Shown: positions 1 to 10,956, counted from the first letter of the stretch. The stretch is 64,000 nt of DNA from Paragorgia papillata (GCA_035771165.1 JAWNZC010000314.1:848501-912500); one strand, 5' to 3'. Notes: generated by a model from the sequence alone, not told the origin. Made by a program: numbers and translations.

Positions 1-2185
1 GTGCTGATTTTCGTTCAGTAAAATCGTGAAATTTCGGCTGATTTTCCATGATCCCAGCCACTTTTAAGTTCTCCCATAGCGACAGGTACATTTTCTTGTT
101 AAGAATGTAAAATTTAGCTGATTTTCGTTAAAAATCCGATCATTTAAAGCGAAACTATGATTCAGCAATAGTGATATAACTACGAAGTGGGTCCCACCGG
201 ATATGGCCGCCGCGAGATTTTTAGCCTCACTTCCGACTTCAATGTTTGCCACGCGCGAACCAATAGATGCTCTATCTAGTCTATTATTTTGAGATCAGTG
301 TTTCACGCGGGAAACTAACATGTTGCTAAGCGGAAACTGTAACGTTACTAAGGCCAAACGGTATTGTTTTAATTTGAAAGAGCACCAAATTTTCAAATCA
401 AATGTGGGTATGTTTATAACTCATCCTTATACACAATTAAATCTTCGTCAAGGGGAGACTTCCTGGAGACTTCTTCTCAAGTTGACTGGCAAACATGCAG
501 TGGAAGAAATATGTTCTCGAGTAAATGGTTCGAATTACCTAGGACTGCTAGGAGTAGTACATGCATGTGTGTGCTTCATGGCTAGAAATCCAGGACACTC
601 AGCGGCAGTGGCCTGTGGGCTCATATTTAGATGGAATATTAATTTTAAAATTCTGATGGCTAAATATCGATAATTTCGGCTATAAACAGAAGTCTATAGC
701 AATAAATTAAAGTAGAGTTATTCGCTAAAATGTCTTATTGACCCATTTCTTACCCAAATATCAAATTACAAAAGGTTTAATCGTCTAGGCAGGCCTGTAC
801 ACTCATACTCACAAAAATTGCCGCATAAATTTCGGTTATTATTTCTGAATCCACAGTCACATTTAATAATAATAACAGCGGTTAAGACCCTGGCAACCTA
901 GCAACAGCTCCATAAGAAATGGCGGACAAGAATCCGAAATTATCGAGGAATGCCGCGCTTACCGTCAAAACGTCACTCGTGTACGAAGCTAATGCACGAA
1001 AGGCTTTGTTTGAAACATCAGTATTTCGTTACTAAAAATCTTGGCAGTTTATCATCTCATTCGCTCTGCATGCTATATCCAAAACACTCGCTATACTCAG
1101 CACTCTACTTTTTTACACCAATAACAGCCGTCTTCTCAAGGCCACGTCATAAACTTAACCTATAGACGACTATAACTCGGCATGTTGACATAGCATCAAC
1201 AGCTAATGTTAATACTTTCGAATTCGAATAATGCTAGCCCTTTCATCTTCAAGACAACGACAAAACCAAAGTTCTTGTGATATCAGCACTCTACTTAGCA
1301 CTTCGTATTAACATTTTCTAGATGGTATATACGATGGTAGGCTTGAGTTTTTTCACTATGGTCAACGTCAGACGATTTGACTCGTCAAGGGGAAACCCCT
1401 TTGACATGAGCAACGAAAAAATGATATTGGTCGCACCTTTAATCTTTATTGATCCTTATGCAGTATAGCAAGCCAAAGAATAGCCAACCAATACGACAAC
1501 AGTTAGTCGAAACGAATTTGTATGTATATATTAACGGTCTACGTCGTCTAACGTTGTGCCAATTGTCCAGTTGTGAACGACATATACGGCCAGGGCTAAC
1601 GATTTCAACGTCAGCCTAATATTGTTGTGACCAACGTCTCCGACAATAACATAAACAACTTTAACCACGCTATAAAATGTAATGTGCTGCATAGGCAGTG
1701 TAGAAATACAAGTCGAAAATGTTAGTTTTAGTTGGTGTATTACCGAAATACTCATCAGTTGTCAGACGTTCGCGAGAGAAGACCAATTTGTCAGACGCGG
1801 AAAGAAACAGATCTATCTATATGTATGAGTGATATCCAACCTTTTAACATTTTACATCTGTAACTTATAACCCCAAATGGAGGAATGTCTAAAGCTAACA
1901 CAAATGCATCACTTACCTTGGAATTACAGAAACGACAATGGTATTTTCCCCCGCAAACATTGAAACTCGAAGGAGCGACAAAAATCAATGCATCTTCCCG
2001 CTTCCGGCTTCCCGAATGGCGAATGATTCGATTTTCAATGACCTCATTTTTCAAGACATTTATGCCAGATGGGGGAGGGGCAATTTAAGAAAAGGCTCCG
2101 AAAACCACAGGCGACCCAGGCAAACAGCATATGGCGTTGACAATTACATATGAGTTATAACTGAGATTTTAATAAATATGACTTT
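1..2185. other. No recognised gene
   Basis: Nothing in these 2.2 kb resembles a protein family I know. The open frames are short and lack splice or promoter context. A motif reading GCTGATTTTCGTT occurs at about 4 and again at about 116, suggesting a small degenerate direct repeat at the left edge. The rest is AT-rich intergenic sequence. Confidence 0.5.
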
Positions 2186-2197
2186 AGGAAAAAATTG

Positions 2198-2526
2198 ACA
2201 TTTGTACTTCCGAAGCCTAAATTAGACTATGTTAAGAAGTCAATTTCTTATCGGGCGGCAGCCTTGTGGAATTCTCTTGACAATGACACAAGAGCACTGA
2301 AGAATAGCCTCAGTTTTAAGAGCGCCCTGAAGGCATACTGTTTAAATTGAATTTTATTTGTTACTTATTGTAAATATATATATTTATATATAATTACTGA
2401 ATCTTAATTTAAAAATGGGCTTTTAAAGTAAGGGGAGGGATTATAGTAATTAGATACACGACCACATCAGTTTTAAACTGTAACTTTATCGTGTTTAAAT
2501 AAATGCTTTTATTATTATTATTATTA
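2198..2526 (+). mobile_element. LINE 3' end: ORF2 C-terminus plus 3' UTR and ATT tail
   Basis: Positions 2198-2350 encode the last ~50 residues of a LINE ORF2. The pattern is basic residues, then YRAAALWNSL, then a SFKSALK block before the stop, which is the usual end of a Jockey/CR1-type reverse transcriptase protein (family knowledge). About 160 bp of 3' UTR follow and the element ends in a short ATT repeat near 2511-2526. The copy is strongly 5'-truncated, as is usual for target-primed reverse transcription. No catalytic domain remains. Confidence 0.7.
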
Positions 2527-2776
2527 AATAAAACATGAAATAACTGAACTAATACTATCAAATCATACCTTAGTGTTGTTTTCTACCCCATTATTGTGTA
2601 TTTTTATTTCACTTACCCGATTTAGCTTTAACCCCGATGGCGTTGCTTACAGTCATTTGCAATATACTTTTCACAAAAATGTTTGTTCTGAACTTTGCAA
2701 GCATTGTGGAGTTCCAGCCTCCTATGCCTTCACAGGCAACTCTGGGCTCTTATGGTGAAGAGGTGAGAAAAATGTA

Positions 2777-3082
2777 GGTGGAGTGGGCAATCCTGGGTGG
2801 AGTGGGCAATCTTGGGTGGAGTGGGCAATCTTGGGTGGAGTGGGCAATCTCGGGTGGAGTGGGTAATCTTGGGTGGAGTGGGAAATCTTGGGCGGAGTGG
2901 GTAATCTTGGGTGGAGTGGGAAATCTTGGGTGGAGTGAGCAATCTCGGGTGGAGTGCATGGGCAATCTCGGGTGGAGTGAGCAATCTCGGATGGAGTGGC
3001 AAATCTCGGGTGGAGTGGGCAATCTCGCGGGTGGAGTGGGCAATCTCGGGTGGAGTGGGCAATCTTGGGTGGAGTGGGCAAG
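2777..3082. repeat. 19-bp minisatellite (GGTGGAGTGGGCAATCTTG)n
   Basis: About 16 head-to-tail copies of a 19-bp unit reading GGTGGAGTGGGCAATCTTG with T/C and A/G variants. One copy carries an insertion around 2957 and another around 3027. Because 19 is not a multiple of three, the same repeat reads open in several frames on both strands, so the long WSGQS-like and HPRLPTPP-like reading frames here are artefacts and not genes. Confidence 0.92.
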
Positions 3083-3496
3083 GGGGATGTCACAGTGGCC
3101 ACAGACTGCACAGAGTTGCCTGCAGAGTAGGCCAAATGTTTTTGTCCTATTTGAGGCAGCACTTCAATTGCGATAGTAATTTCTAGTATATATAGAAAAG
3201 TTTTTGTCTTGCATGATCACAGGTATGGTTCTCCATAAGTGTCATGTTGCGTTTACTTCTGTCGAATATTCTCGTATTTAACTAGTTAATTAGTTTTCGT
3301 ATATTTGCCCACCAACTATTACAACATAACGACAGCGATAAAATATATAGCAATGATATAACATAAACTAAAGACTAATAAAATACAACGATTTAAACTC
3401 AAGATATTACTGATATAGATTCCATGTAACGTGAATAGTTGAATGTCAAAATATTTTCTGACTTTAACTTCTATTTATTGTTATATTGAGGTTTGT

Positions 3497-3730
3497 ATTT
3501 CCAAAATGTTAATGAGGATGACGTCAATGTAGGCATTTGTGTCTTTTTTTCTTTTCTTATGATAAACCGCTTGAAGATTTTAATGAAAAAAATTATAAAA
3601 TACAGAACATACTATTCAAGTATGCCATTAACATGTGAATTGGGTAATATTTCTACTGTAACGCCGGAACACTGCGTATGCAAATTATGCCTATATACAT
3701 AGACGTCATCCTCATTACCATTTTGGAAAT
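3497..3730. mobile_element. Short MITE with ~45-bp terminal inverted repeats
   Basis: The left end (ATTTCCAAAATGTTAATGAG..., 3497 onward) is repeated in inverted orientation at the right end, ending at 3730. The inverted repeats continue through GATGACGTC and on to a shared ...AGGCAT block. Total length is 234 bp with an AT-rich, non-coding centre. No transposase is present, so this is a non-autonomous DNA element of unknown superfamily. I could not identify a clear target duplication. Confidence 0.7.
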
Positions 3731-3868
3731 CGAATAATATTTTGGCATTCAACTATACACATTAAATATAATCCATATGCGGTAATATCATATTTGGGTT
3801 TATAAACACCTTAAAAGCACCTAAAGAACAGTATTTTGTTTGAAGAGAACGACATTTAGCATAGATTC

Positions 3869-3897
3869 TTTTTTTTTTTTTTTGGGGGGGGGGGGGG
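3869..3897. repeat. Poly(T)/poly(G) homopolymer junction
   Basis: A run of about 15 T is followed directly by about 14 G. This is low-complexity sequence, and its length is likely to be unreliable in an assembly. Confidence 0.85.
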
Positions 3898-3934
3898 ACG
3901 CCAAAGCTAATCTGGCCACCCCAGCCTGAAACTT

Positions 3935-4363
3935 GCCACCTCGCCACTGAATTGAAGACTTGATTTCAGAAGACAGACTATTCCATAAAAATACAATTCT
4001 GTTAAAGTAAGAGTTCCTTAAAAGAGACGTTTTGCATAAATTCGGGCACAGAAAATCGATTGAGCTGGAAGGGGTTGAACGATGGATGGGTTGGTTTGTG
4101 ATGATTAATTTCTAGTTCAAAATTTTCTGATTGATAATTGAAGAAGAAGACAATGTCTTTGATGACTTCAAGCCAGTAAGATATAGGGATAAGATTAATT
4201 TTTTTAGACGATCAGAATAAGTAGATTTGTAATCTTGGAGAATAAATTTTGTTGCCCGACGTTGAAAACTTCCCAGACGAAACAGATCGGCGGAAGGACC
4301 CTGAGGTGCCCAGATTTCACTTCCATAAGATAAATGAACTCTAACAAGTGCGAGCGTGCACAT
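3935..4363 (-). pseudogene. LINE ORF2 C-terminal fragment, frameshifted
   Basis: Read on the minus strand, the segment has the order LVRVHLSYGSEIWAPQ, then QRRATKFIL, then a tyrosine-rich stretch and a late FLWNSLSSEI block. This is the thumb/C-terminal region of a CR1/Jockey-type LINE protein. At least two frameshifts separate these blocks (near 4170 and near 4015), so the copy is dead. The RT active site is not included. Confidence 0.65.
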
Positions 4364-4497
4364 CGGTGAGATGGGTGCAATTGCGTCTTTTTCTTTTGTC
4401 TCATGAGCTCTGAGCTGAAACTAATCAGAAATCTATTGAATTCGAACAAAAGAAAGTCGCTTCGCGCGAAAAAAAAAACGCCTAGTGGAAAAGCGGC

Positions 4498-4681
4498 TTT
4501 AAGGGGGATTTCTAGTCATCGCACAAGATGGTTCAATTCGCAGCTCGCTTTGAGTATTTGCATCTAATTAAAAATGGCTCAGCGAAAAAACAAACACTGC
4601 GAGTTTGTTTTTTTAATTAGATGCAAGTACTCGCAGCGAGCTGCGAACCAGTTTCTACGATGACTGGAAATCCGCCTTAAG
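4498..4681. mobile_element. Foldback MITE, arms ~68 bp
   Basis: The left arm (TTTAAGGGGGATTTCTAGTCATCG... to ...TTGCATCTAATTA, ~4498-4570) is the near-complete reverse complement of the right arm (~4615-4681). Only ~45 bp separate the arms, so the transcript or single strand would form one long hairpin. No ORF is present. It abuts the (TA)n tract on its right. Confidence 0.75.
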
Positions 4682-4682
4682 G

Positions 4683-4683
<1 letters not shown>

Positions 4684-4741
<58 letters not shown>
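4684..4741. repeat. (TA)n microsatellite
   Basis: About 29 perfect TA units. It marks the left edge of the inverted-repeat element that begins at 4742. Confidence 0.95.
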
Positions 4742-4747
<6 letters not shown>

Positions 4748-4937
4748 TTCACTTGCGCGGTTACGTATTTGGGCACTGGTAACAATGAAGCGACAGAATT
4801 GATTGGCTGACGTCAACATTTAAAATCATTTGTTGACGAGAATAAAGAAAGTCACTTTTTGGATCTTTTTGGATATATATTTCCAAATTATTTACATTGT
4901 ACGAAAATGTTTTGATTTTTCCAGTATAGTTCGAGTT

Positions 4938-5014
<77 letters not shown>
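4938..5014. repeat. (AAT)n microsatellite, the 3' tail of a minus-strand LINE
   Basis: About 25 AAT units. Read on the minus strand it is (ATT)n and lies ~200 bp beyond the end of the LINE coding remnant at 5215-5560, so it is best read as the expanded LINE tail. Confidence 0.85.
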
Positions 5015-5015
<1 letters not shown>

Positions 5016-5214
5016 GAAGCTTTAATCAAACTCACTGAATATACAATACAGTACAATAAAGAAAACAAGTAACAAATATGTTACAAACAACAAAAGTGTT
5101 AAGTGAGTTCGATAAGGCCAGGGCTAGCGAACGGACAATAGGTCCCAACTATAGGCCAACCCGACATAAAATTACAGATAAAATTAACTACAAGGATACA
5201 AATATAAAAAATCT

Positions 5215-5560
5215 AACTTCTCAGCAGCAGAAACGTCTGCCGGTAGTCCTACAATTGGGACACAGTCTTCCACGCTCCCACTCTATCACAAGGCTATCGA
5301 AGACAGTGTCTAGCTTAGTAAAATAGGAGAAAGTAGCTGACTGACAAATTACAAATGGTAAGTTATTCCAAAATCGAACAATGCGATTAAAAAAAGAGTC
5401 TCTGAACAGTTATGGACGAAAACGGTGAATTGGACAAAGATTTAAATTAGAAACAGAGCTTCTGGTGCGGTCACTAGAGATACAAACATAAGGGTTTAGC
5501 TGGATGTTCTAGAAACCGTTCATGCATGTATTTATACATAAAACATGGTCACGTACGCAT
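5215..5560 (-). pseudogene. LINE ORF2 C-terminal remnant (minus strand)
   Basis: On the minus strand the order is SDRTRSSVSNL, a CPIH-F block, FFNRIVRFWNNLP and a final FDSLVIEW block, the standard C-terminus of a CR1/Rex-like LINE. Stop codons interrupt it (for example after FRP near 5415), so it is dead. The 3' UTR and (ATT)n tail follow at 5070-4938. It sits inside the larger inverted-repeat element and is therefore a nested insertion. Confidence 0.65.
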
Positions 5561-5609
5561 CTGGCCAGTAAGAAATAGGAAGTAGTTAGGTCGTTATAGT
5601 TATAGTTAT

Positions 5610-5820
5610 AGTTAGGTCGTAGATTAATTCCCTGCTGTCTGAACCGCGCGCGCAAGTGTGCGCGATTTGATGGATTATATATACAAACATTTTCACAGAA
5701 TATCCTTCCCACTTGCGTGTAATTATGCGGGTAATTTGCGGTTAAATGGACTCCACGCGTGTCGAGATTAGCACCCTCCCCGGGCTCCGGACCTTCGGCC
5801 CTCCGCCCGGGCTCGGGGAC
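5610..5820. repeat. Dispersed repeat R, copy 1
   Basis: The stretch from CTGTCTGAACCGCGC to GCCCGGGCTCGGGGA is also present at 52905-53330. The conserved core is GGACTCCACGCGTGTCGAGA followed by TTAGCACCCT and a GC-rich hairpin with two CCCGGGCTC motifs. In copy 2 the TA-rich middle holds a large insertion, so copy 1 shows the pre-insertion state. Confidence 0.7.
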
Positions 5821-6059
5821 AAAAAGGAAAACTTATAGTTTACGTCTGTATGATTGTAAAAAAAATTCTGTTTACATGGAGGTTACCAAAATTATTTTCT
5901 TTTAGATTTTGCAAGCCTTTAAATGGGTTCCTTGTCTGTTTCATGCACATTTGAAAATATTTATATTGATATTTGCGCAATATAAATTCATAAATTATTA
6001 TTACAATGACAGAAAAACCAACGTATTAAAATTATAACAGCTCGAACACTATAAGTATA

Positions 6060-6570
6060 ATAGAACTACAAACAAACCAGTACAATCAGATTGCCACGAA
6101 AAAGTAACAGGCAAGGTTTCAGTAAAAAATATGAAAAAAACAGCGGAGAAAATTGACAAAGTTCATATGAGTAAAAGAGCATGGAGTTAACGTCAAAGTC
6201 AAAAACACCGAGAAACACCAAGATTGACGAATCTATTCAAGAGCTTGAATACCAGAAATAGCAGAAAAACAAAAATAGGATAGTATAAACAGACTGTTGA
6301 GATAAAGCAAAAGGCAATTTTTTGTTAAAAAATATATAACATTGGTCAAGAAAATATAGAAAACATTGATATCGCGTCCTAAAAGATTGGCGTCTTCATC
6401 AGCAAAACACATGCAGCAAAAAAGCCTAACGTAATAAAATTAAACCAGAGATCAAAACGAAGTAAAAATAAAGCAGTATAATCGGACTGTCAAGATGAAA
6501 CAAAAGGGAAACAAACTTTCATTCGAAAATACATTTTCAGTGGTCGAGAAAATATGAAAAACTTATCTTA
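6060..6570. repeat. Three diverged copies of a ~200-bp tandem repeat
   Basis: A motif of the form GTA(T/C)AA(T/A)C(G/A)GA(C/T)TG..., then A-rich sequence and GAAAATAT(A)GAAAA, recurs near 6075, 6280 and 6477. The spacing is ~200 bp. The copies are diverged, so the array is old. Confidence 0.45.
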
Positions 6571-6951
6571 ATCTTACGTAATTTTGTTTGCTTTCTTTGT
6601 CGGAAGTTTTATACCTTCGGGTTTATTCTTGCTGCCCTCTTAGTCTCCATTCTACTCAACAATCAACAGTTTTTCTACATTTCTCTCTGTTCTTTTGGAA
6701 GAGATATACTTTATAAACGGATCCAAAAAGCGACTTTCTTTATTCTCGTCAACAACAAATGATTTCGCAATATTAAACGACGGTTTATTTTGCTATCGTG
6801 ATTCGTGATCACTAAATTATGTTAAATGTTGACGTCAGCCAATCAATGCTGTCGCTTCATTGTTACCAGTGCCCAAATACGTAACCGCGCAAGTGAACAC
6901 CGTACTGTACACTATATATATACATGTTTTTATAAACATGTTATAGTTATT

Positions 6952-7014
6952 AGGCATTTAGATCTGATGAGTGCAACAACATGTGCACGAAACTGAACAG
7001 TAATTAAAATGCTT
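6952..7014 (+). ncRNA. Type I hammerhead self-cleaving ribozyme (copy 1)
   Basis: All parts of a hammerhead are visible. The core CTGATGAG (6964-6971) is followed by stem II, GTGCA (6971-6975) paired with TGCAC (6984-6988). Then come GAAA (6989-6992) and stem III ACT/AGT (6992-6994 with 6999-7001) closed by a 4-nt loop. The cleavage triplet is GTA, cut after 7002. Stem I pairs 6952-6963 with 7003-7014, with one A-A mismatch. Very short stem III type I hammerheads are known from Penelope-like retroelements and animal retrozymes (Cervera and de la Peña's work). The context, a short piece between TA-rich stretches, fits that origin. The GTA triplet is allowed (NUH rule). Confidence 0.8.
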
Positions 7015-7050
7015 AAGTGAAAACCTTCGACTCCTTTACTTCAATCTTAT

Positions 7051-7070
7051 ATATATATATATATATATTT
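7051..7070. repeat. Short (TA)n tract
   Basis: About ten TA units, bounding the ribozyme-bearing segment on its right. Confidence 0.85.
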
Positions 7071-7697
7071 ATTTTTTTTGCGCAAATCGAGATATATAAT
7101 TAGTTCCAGCTGAGAGCACATAATTAGACTAAAGAAAAGTTCGATTCACGCGAATTTATTCGCAAGTGGAAACTGGCTTATAGAGCGGGTTTTAAAGTCC
7201 CGTTAAGAAAATTATTAGGTTAAGGAGTGATCGCATTGATAACAATGAGAATTTCTAGTATAAAGAGTGATAAGATTGACGACATTTGCTTCGGGGTACA
7301 TCCATCATTACATTATTTCCTTTGCAAGCACAGGGAAAACTACGGGGGCCCAGCTCGCACCAAAGGGAATCATCGCCCTAAATTGATAATGCGATAATTG
7401 AAGGTCTGTGAGCATACAAAATTACAAAAATACTCCCTCAATTCAGCATCAACTGCGATCAACATGGCGAGTCTATTTATTATTATACTGGTTCACATAC
7501 AATACAGTCTGAACTATCTTTTACATCAAGTGTTCTTTTTTTATTTAAATTTAAATTACATGAAAAAATCTGAGGATCTAAAATGTTTTTGCCCTTGTTG
7601 AATACGCGTACTACTGTAAAGTATTTCCTAATCACATACAGCTTATCTATTTAACTAATCATGCATTATGCTGTCGACTGTTACTATACCATATATA

Positions 7698-8108
7698 CTC
7701 GATTAAGCGCTGCCCCCGATTAAGCGCCGCATATGAGAGAAAAATTTTTAAAGAGCGCCGCCCTCGAATAAGCACCGCACTTATTCACAACAATGCAGCG
7801 CTTAATCGAAGCACCGTCAGACTGAATTGTTCGAGGAGCCAAACTAAAAAACAAGTACGGTACACCTCAATCTTAAACCAGGCTCGGAAATTTATTCTCC
7901 TGTATTACAATGTTTTTCAGTTCAAAGTGGGTATATTTCATTGCTCTTCCATTTTGAAACATGTTCATTTTGTTGTTAACATTTTCTTGTTATCGTTTAC
8001 AAATGATATGGTTTTTAAAGAGCACCGCCCTCAAATAAGCGCCGCTCTCAAATAAGCACCGCATCCGAAACACTAAGAATTTAAAGAGCGCCGCGGCGCT
8101 AAATCGAG
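7698..8108. mobile_element. pogo/Tc1-like MITE, 411 bp, TA target site
   Basis: The left end CTCGATTAAGCGC (from 7698) is the inverted match of the right end GCGCTAAATCGAG (ending 8108), and both are flanked by TA. Inside are repeated subterminal motifs of the type AAGAGCGCCGCCCTCGAATAAGC near each end, a pattern familiar from pogo/Tigger-like MITEs. There is no transposase. Confidence 0.7.
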
Positions 8109-9361
8109 TAAATACGTACTTTTTTTACTCATTTTCTTTAGTACCTTGTGTTCCTATATGCAGGTCCGTTTCCATGACGATAGCGTGTTCGTTTTTCACT
8201 ATCTTTTTTACTATATATTAACAAGGTTAGGGATTGCCAAATGTCTGGTTTTAATGATGTACATACATAGTTTTACATTAATAATAGCCATCAATAAACG
8301 AACTATATTTGCTGTGAGTCAGACAAGTAATTTAATTATTTTGTTCTTATTTGTATTTAAATTATACCGCACTGTGTCTTGTTCAACGTTTTCCTTTGCT
8401 TACCTATTTGCGGACAGGATTATTTAATATCTGTATAGGCTTATTTATCGTGGAAAACAAGTTGCTTGTTTTGTGATGGGGATTTTTGTCAATCCTCTTG
8501 AGTCACTCCTAGTAACGGACCTGCTATGTTCAACTACACAGTGCATGTAGCACACAGACTTGGATTAAGTCCGTCTCTCAAAAACACAGCACGTTATAGG
8601 TAACAGTTTAAGCGAGCAAGGAAAGTCAGAAGGAGAAACGGACTTGCTTGCAGCATTTAGAATCTAATTAGACGTTTTTGTACTAAAGACCATTGACACT
8701 TATATTGCCACGTCTGTGTTGTTGACTTCTTAAAAAGCCTTGTTACAAACCAAAAATATTGCATGGGATTCCTTTTGGGAACATATTCCAACATACACAC
8801 GACACGCCTCCGACCTAAGTCCGTCTCTCCCTCCTCTCCCACTCTTTTCAATCTCGCTTGCTTAAGCATTCAGGTATCTATTTTCAGAGACCGGCTTCGT
8901 CCAAGTCTATGTAGCCCATTAAGTTTAGCATATGTACGCTACTATACTGTTTCTAATAATCACATTATTTTACGAAGGTAAAACAAAGAAAAGAAAAGTC
9001 GGATACCGGATCGTTTCGATTTACATAAACCTTTCCTTCAATTTACTTTTAAGTAAATTAAAACTAAAAAAAAATAGCTTAAATCTCCACGGTCCGTAAT
9101 AGTAAGGAAACATGGTTATTAGGTTCTACTTATACATTAAACACGTACAATTTGGCTCTTCAAATTGTAAGTACTACACTGGCTTACAAATATCAACTTT
9201 ACCAATCTCAATGACTCAACAGAGTCAATTGGACGTCTTGCAACATTTACGAGCGATTTATAACACATTGTCCCACGTTAAAAAATTGCTTACGCAAAAA
9301 CGAGAATTGTAAGGAAAAAATCGTACGTGAATTAAAAAGGATCTTAAAAGGTACTAATTTC
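8109..9361. other. Intergenic, no recognised gene
   Basis: I see only short frames. A small frame starting at 9211 (MTQQSQLDVLQ...) ends at a GAATT/GTAAGG sequence that could be a splice donor, so a short plus-strand exon at 9211-9309 is possible but unsupported by homology. Confidence 0.4.
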
Positions 9362-10569
9362 CTATTGCAAACGGCTTGCGAGATATTTAAGATCTTCCAA
9401 GCTTCGCCGGGCATCATCGTCGACATCATATTCATAATCTGTTTCGCTTTCGAATGTTGCTGTGTATTTACCAGGAATATGAACATCACCTTCTATGGTA
9501 AATGACTTCATTCGATAAACGCCTTCAAAAGAAGTTAAAAACTTGCCAATTGCAACAAAAATTATTTTTTTTACTCCACAAGCAACTAGCAAATTTCGCA
9601 ATGCCTCAAACGTTGATCCATTGGTTAAATAGTCGTCCATAACACATACAACTCTATTCTTCAGTTTGTCTCTATATTTTTCACTTACCACTATGGTATG
9701 GAAATGTTTCTGGCAATAACTGGGGTGCTGCCTTTCATTTCGAGAATCAAACCTACATTTCGTTGTTGCCTTGTGTCTTTTGAAAATTGGTGCAGGCTTT
9801 CTCCCATTCAACATGCAACGGACGTGCTCTTTTAGTTCTTCCATCACTTCATTTGGTTGTGTGGAGGACGACGGTGCAATCGCCCAATCTTGCACTTCTC
9901 TGAAATCACTGTCATGCGCAATGGCTGTATATAAATCAAGTGATAAAAGCTATAATTATACAATAATTTAAATAGTACGCACGTTTTTATTGTTCGATAG
10001 CCATGATTTGCAAATCAATTATGGTAAATTTCTACTAAAACAAATGCGCCTTCGTTGACTATCCGCTCATGGGAACTCAGACTCGTTGTCTAATTGTTGT
10101 CTATAGTTGTCTAATAGTCTATATAGCTCACTCACCTGCCATGAGATGGCACACCAGAGCTTTTTTAATCATCGGTTTATCTGCTTTATCCTTCAAGATG
10201 GCCTGAAACATTTCAGCCATATCTTTTTCGTCTGGTTCAACTGACCTGCCATAAGTATTTGCCTTGCACAATGTTACCACTTTTGTTGGCACTGGATCGT
10301 CAAAGGTGCATTTATAATACCATCCAGATTGGTTAACAATGATGTTTAGTATGGCCATCATTGCTGTTGATGTACGCGCCGGGATACCGTAATGGATGAC
10401 CTTGTCCTCACAAGTAACCCACCTTGCGCCAATGAGAAATGATTTCGTACTAGCAGCAACGTGTAAATCTTCGTCAACTACACCAACGATAATAACAACC
10501 TCACCGACGCTCCATTTATGTTTGATCAGGTCGCGAAGTTCGTCGCCCCTTTGAACAAATTGGAGTGAC
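9362..10569 (-). CDS. Phosphoribosyltransferase-like protein, two 3' exons
   Basis: Two exons are read on the minus strand: 10569-10136 (acceptor TTTTCAG, donor GTGAG) and 9924-9362 (acceptor TATACAG, stop at 9364-9362). They join in phase at CAT CTC ATG GCA G/CC ATT. The second exon holds VVCVMDDYLTNGSTFEA, which matches the PRPP-binding loop of type I phosphoribosyltransferases (hydrophobic-DD-x-x-T/N-G-x-T). It is followed by an acidic tail rich in E, D and Y. The first exon is mixed alpha/beta and I cannot name it. The 5' exons are missing or displaced, since upstream lie a MITE and a LINE. The substrate cannot be inferred. It may be a real host gene interrupted upstream, or a gene remnant with intact 3' exons. 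Confidence 0.6.
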
Positions 10570-10689
10570 CTGAAAATAATCAATATTACCAAAGTTATAT
10601 ATATGGATTTCTTAAATAAGCCCGAGCCCAGTTTAAATTAGAATGATGGCGTATTGAATGGCGTAATCTTTCCATGTTTTTCGTAGAGT

Positions 10690-10747
10690 TATAGAACACG
10701 GCTTTTAACCAATCACCGATATATATATATATATAAACCAAAACTCA

Positions 10748-10788
<41 letters not shown>

Positions 10789-10827
10789 AAAGCGCACGCG
10801 GTGATTGGTTAAAAGCCATGTTCTATA
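10690..10827. mobile_element. MITE with 28-bp inverted repeats around TA repeats
   Basis: TATAGAACACGGCTTTTAAC plus CAATCACCG at the left is matched inverted by CGGTGATTGGTTAAAAGCCA plus TGTTCTATA at the right (one base differs). The centre is (TA)n broken by a short unique stretch. It is non-coding and non-autonomous. The same end motif appears twice only as this pair in the window. Confidence 0.75.
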
Positions 10828-10904
10828 TAAATAAAATCATTATGTTAAAAGCATCAAGTAAAAAGGTTAAAAATTAAACATACAGTAACTCATGCAGAGT
10901 TTCA

Positions 10905-10945
10905 CGCTCTGTGGCGATCTTCTGAAGATAAGCTCTAGGCCGGTT
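10905..10945 (-). other. Hammerhead-like remnant
   Basis: On the minus strand the order is TTCAGAAGATCGCC, then AGCGTGAAACTC and TGCATGAGTTACTG. It keeps the GAAAC block with an ACTC/GAGT stem III but has lost the exact CTGANGA core, so it is not expected to cleave. It resembles the core in the palindrome at 53140-53175. Confidence 0.3.
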
Positions 10946-10956
10946 GTTGTGTATTA

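Larger units (their letters stand above)
4742..6904. mobile_element. 2.16-kb non-autonomous element with long inverted terminal repeats
   Basis: The left end (CGGTGTTCACTTGCGCGG... 4743 onward) reappears inverted at the right end, finishing at 6904. The match runs through TTTGGGCACTGGTAACAATG, GGCTGACGTCAACATTTAA and, after a ~50-bp extra block in the right arm, GAGAATAAAGAAAGTC to about 4890/6700. The interior has no transposase. It carries an inserted minus-strand LINE tail, a copy of dispersed repeat R and a diverged ~200-bp tandem repeat. It is a foldback-type DNA element of uncertain superfamily, bounded on the left by (TA)n and on the right by TA-rich DNA. Confidence 0.6.

Noticed and set aside
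1700..1760. Minus-strand CTGATGAGTATT with a short hairpin
   Set aside because: A stem II is possible, but GAAA is absent, so it is not a hammerhead.
2730..3186. Several long overlapping reading frames on both strands rich in W-S-G or H-P-R-L-P-T-P-P
   Set aside because: They are readings of a 19-bp minisatellite. Its period is not a multiple of three, so several frames stay open without coding meaning.
8560..8870. Possible foldback with TAAGTCCGTCTCTC motifs
   Set aside because: Motif matches are short, spacing differs between arms and no clear ends or target duplication exist.
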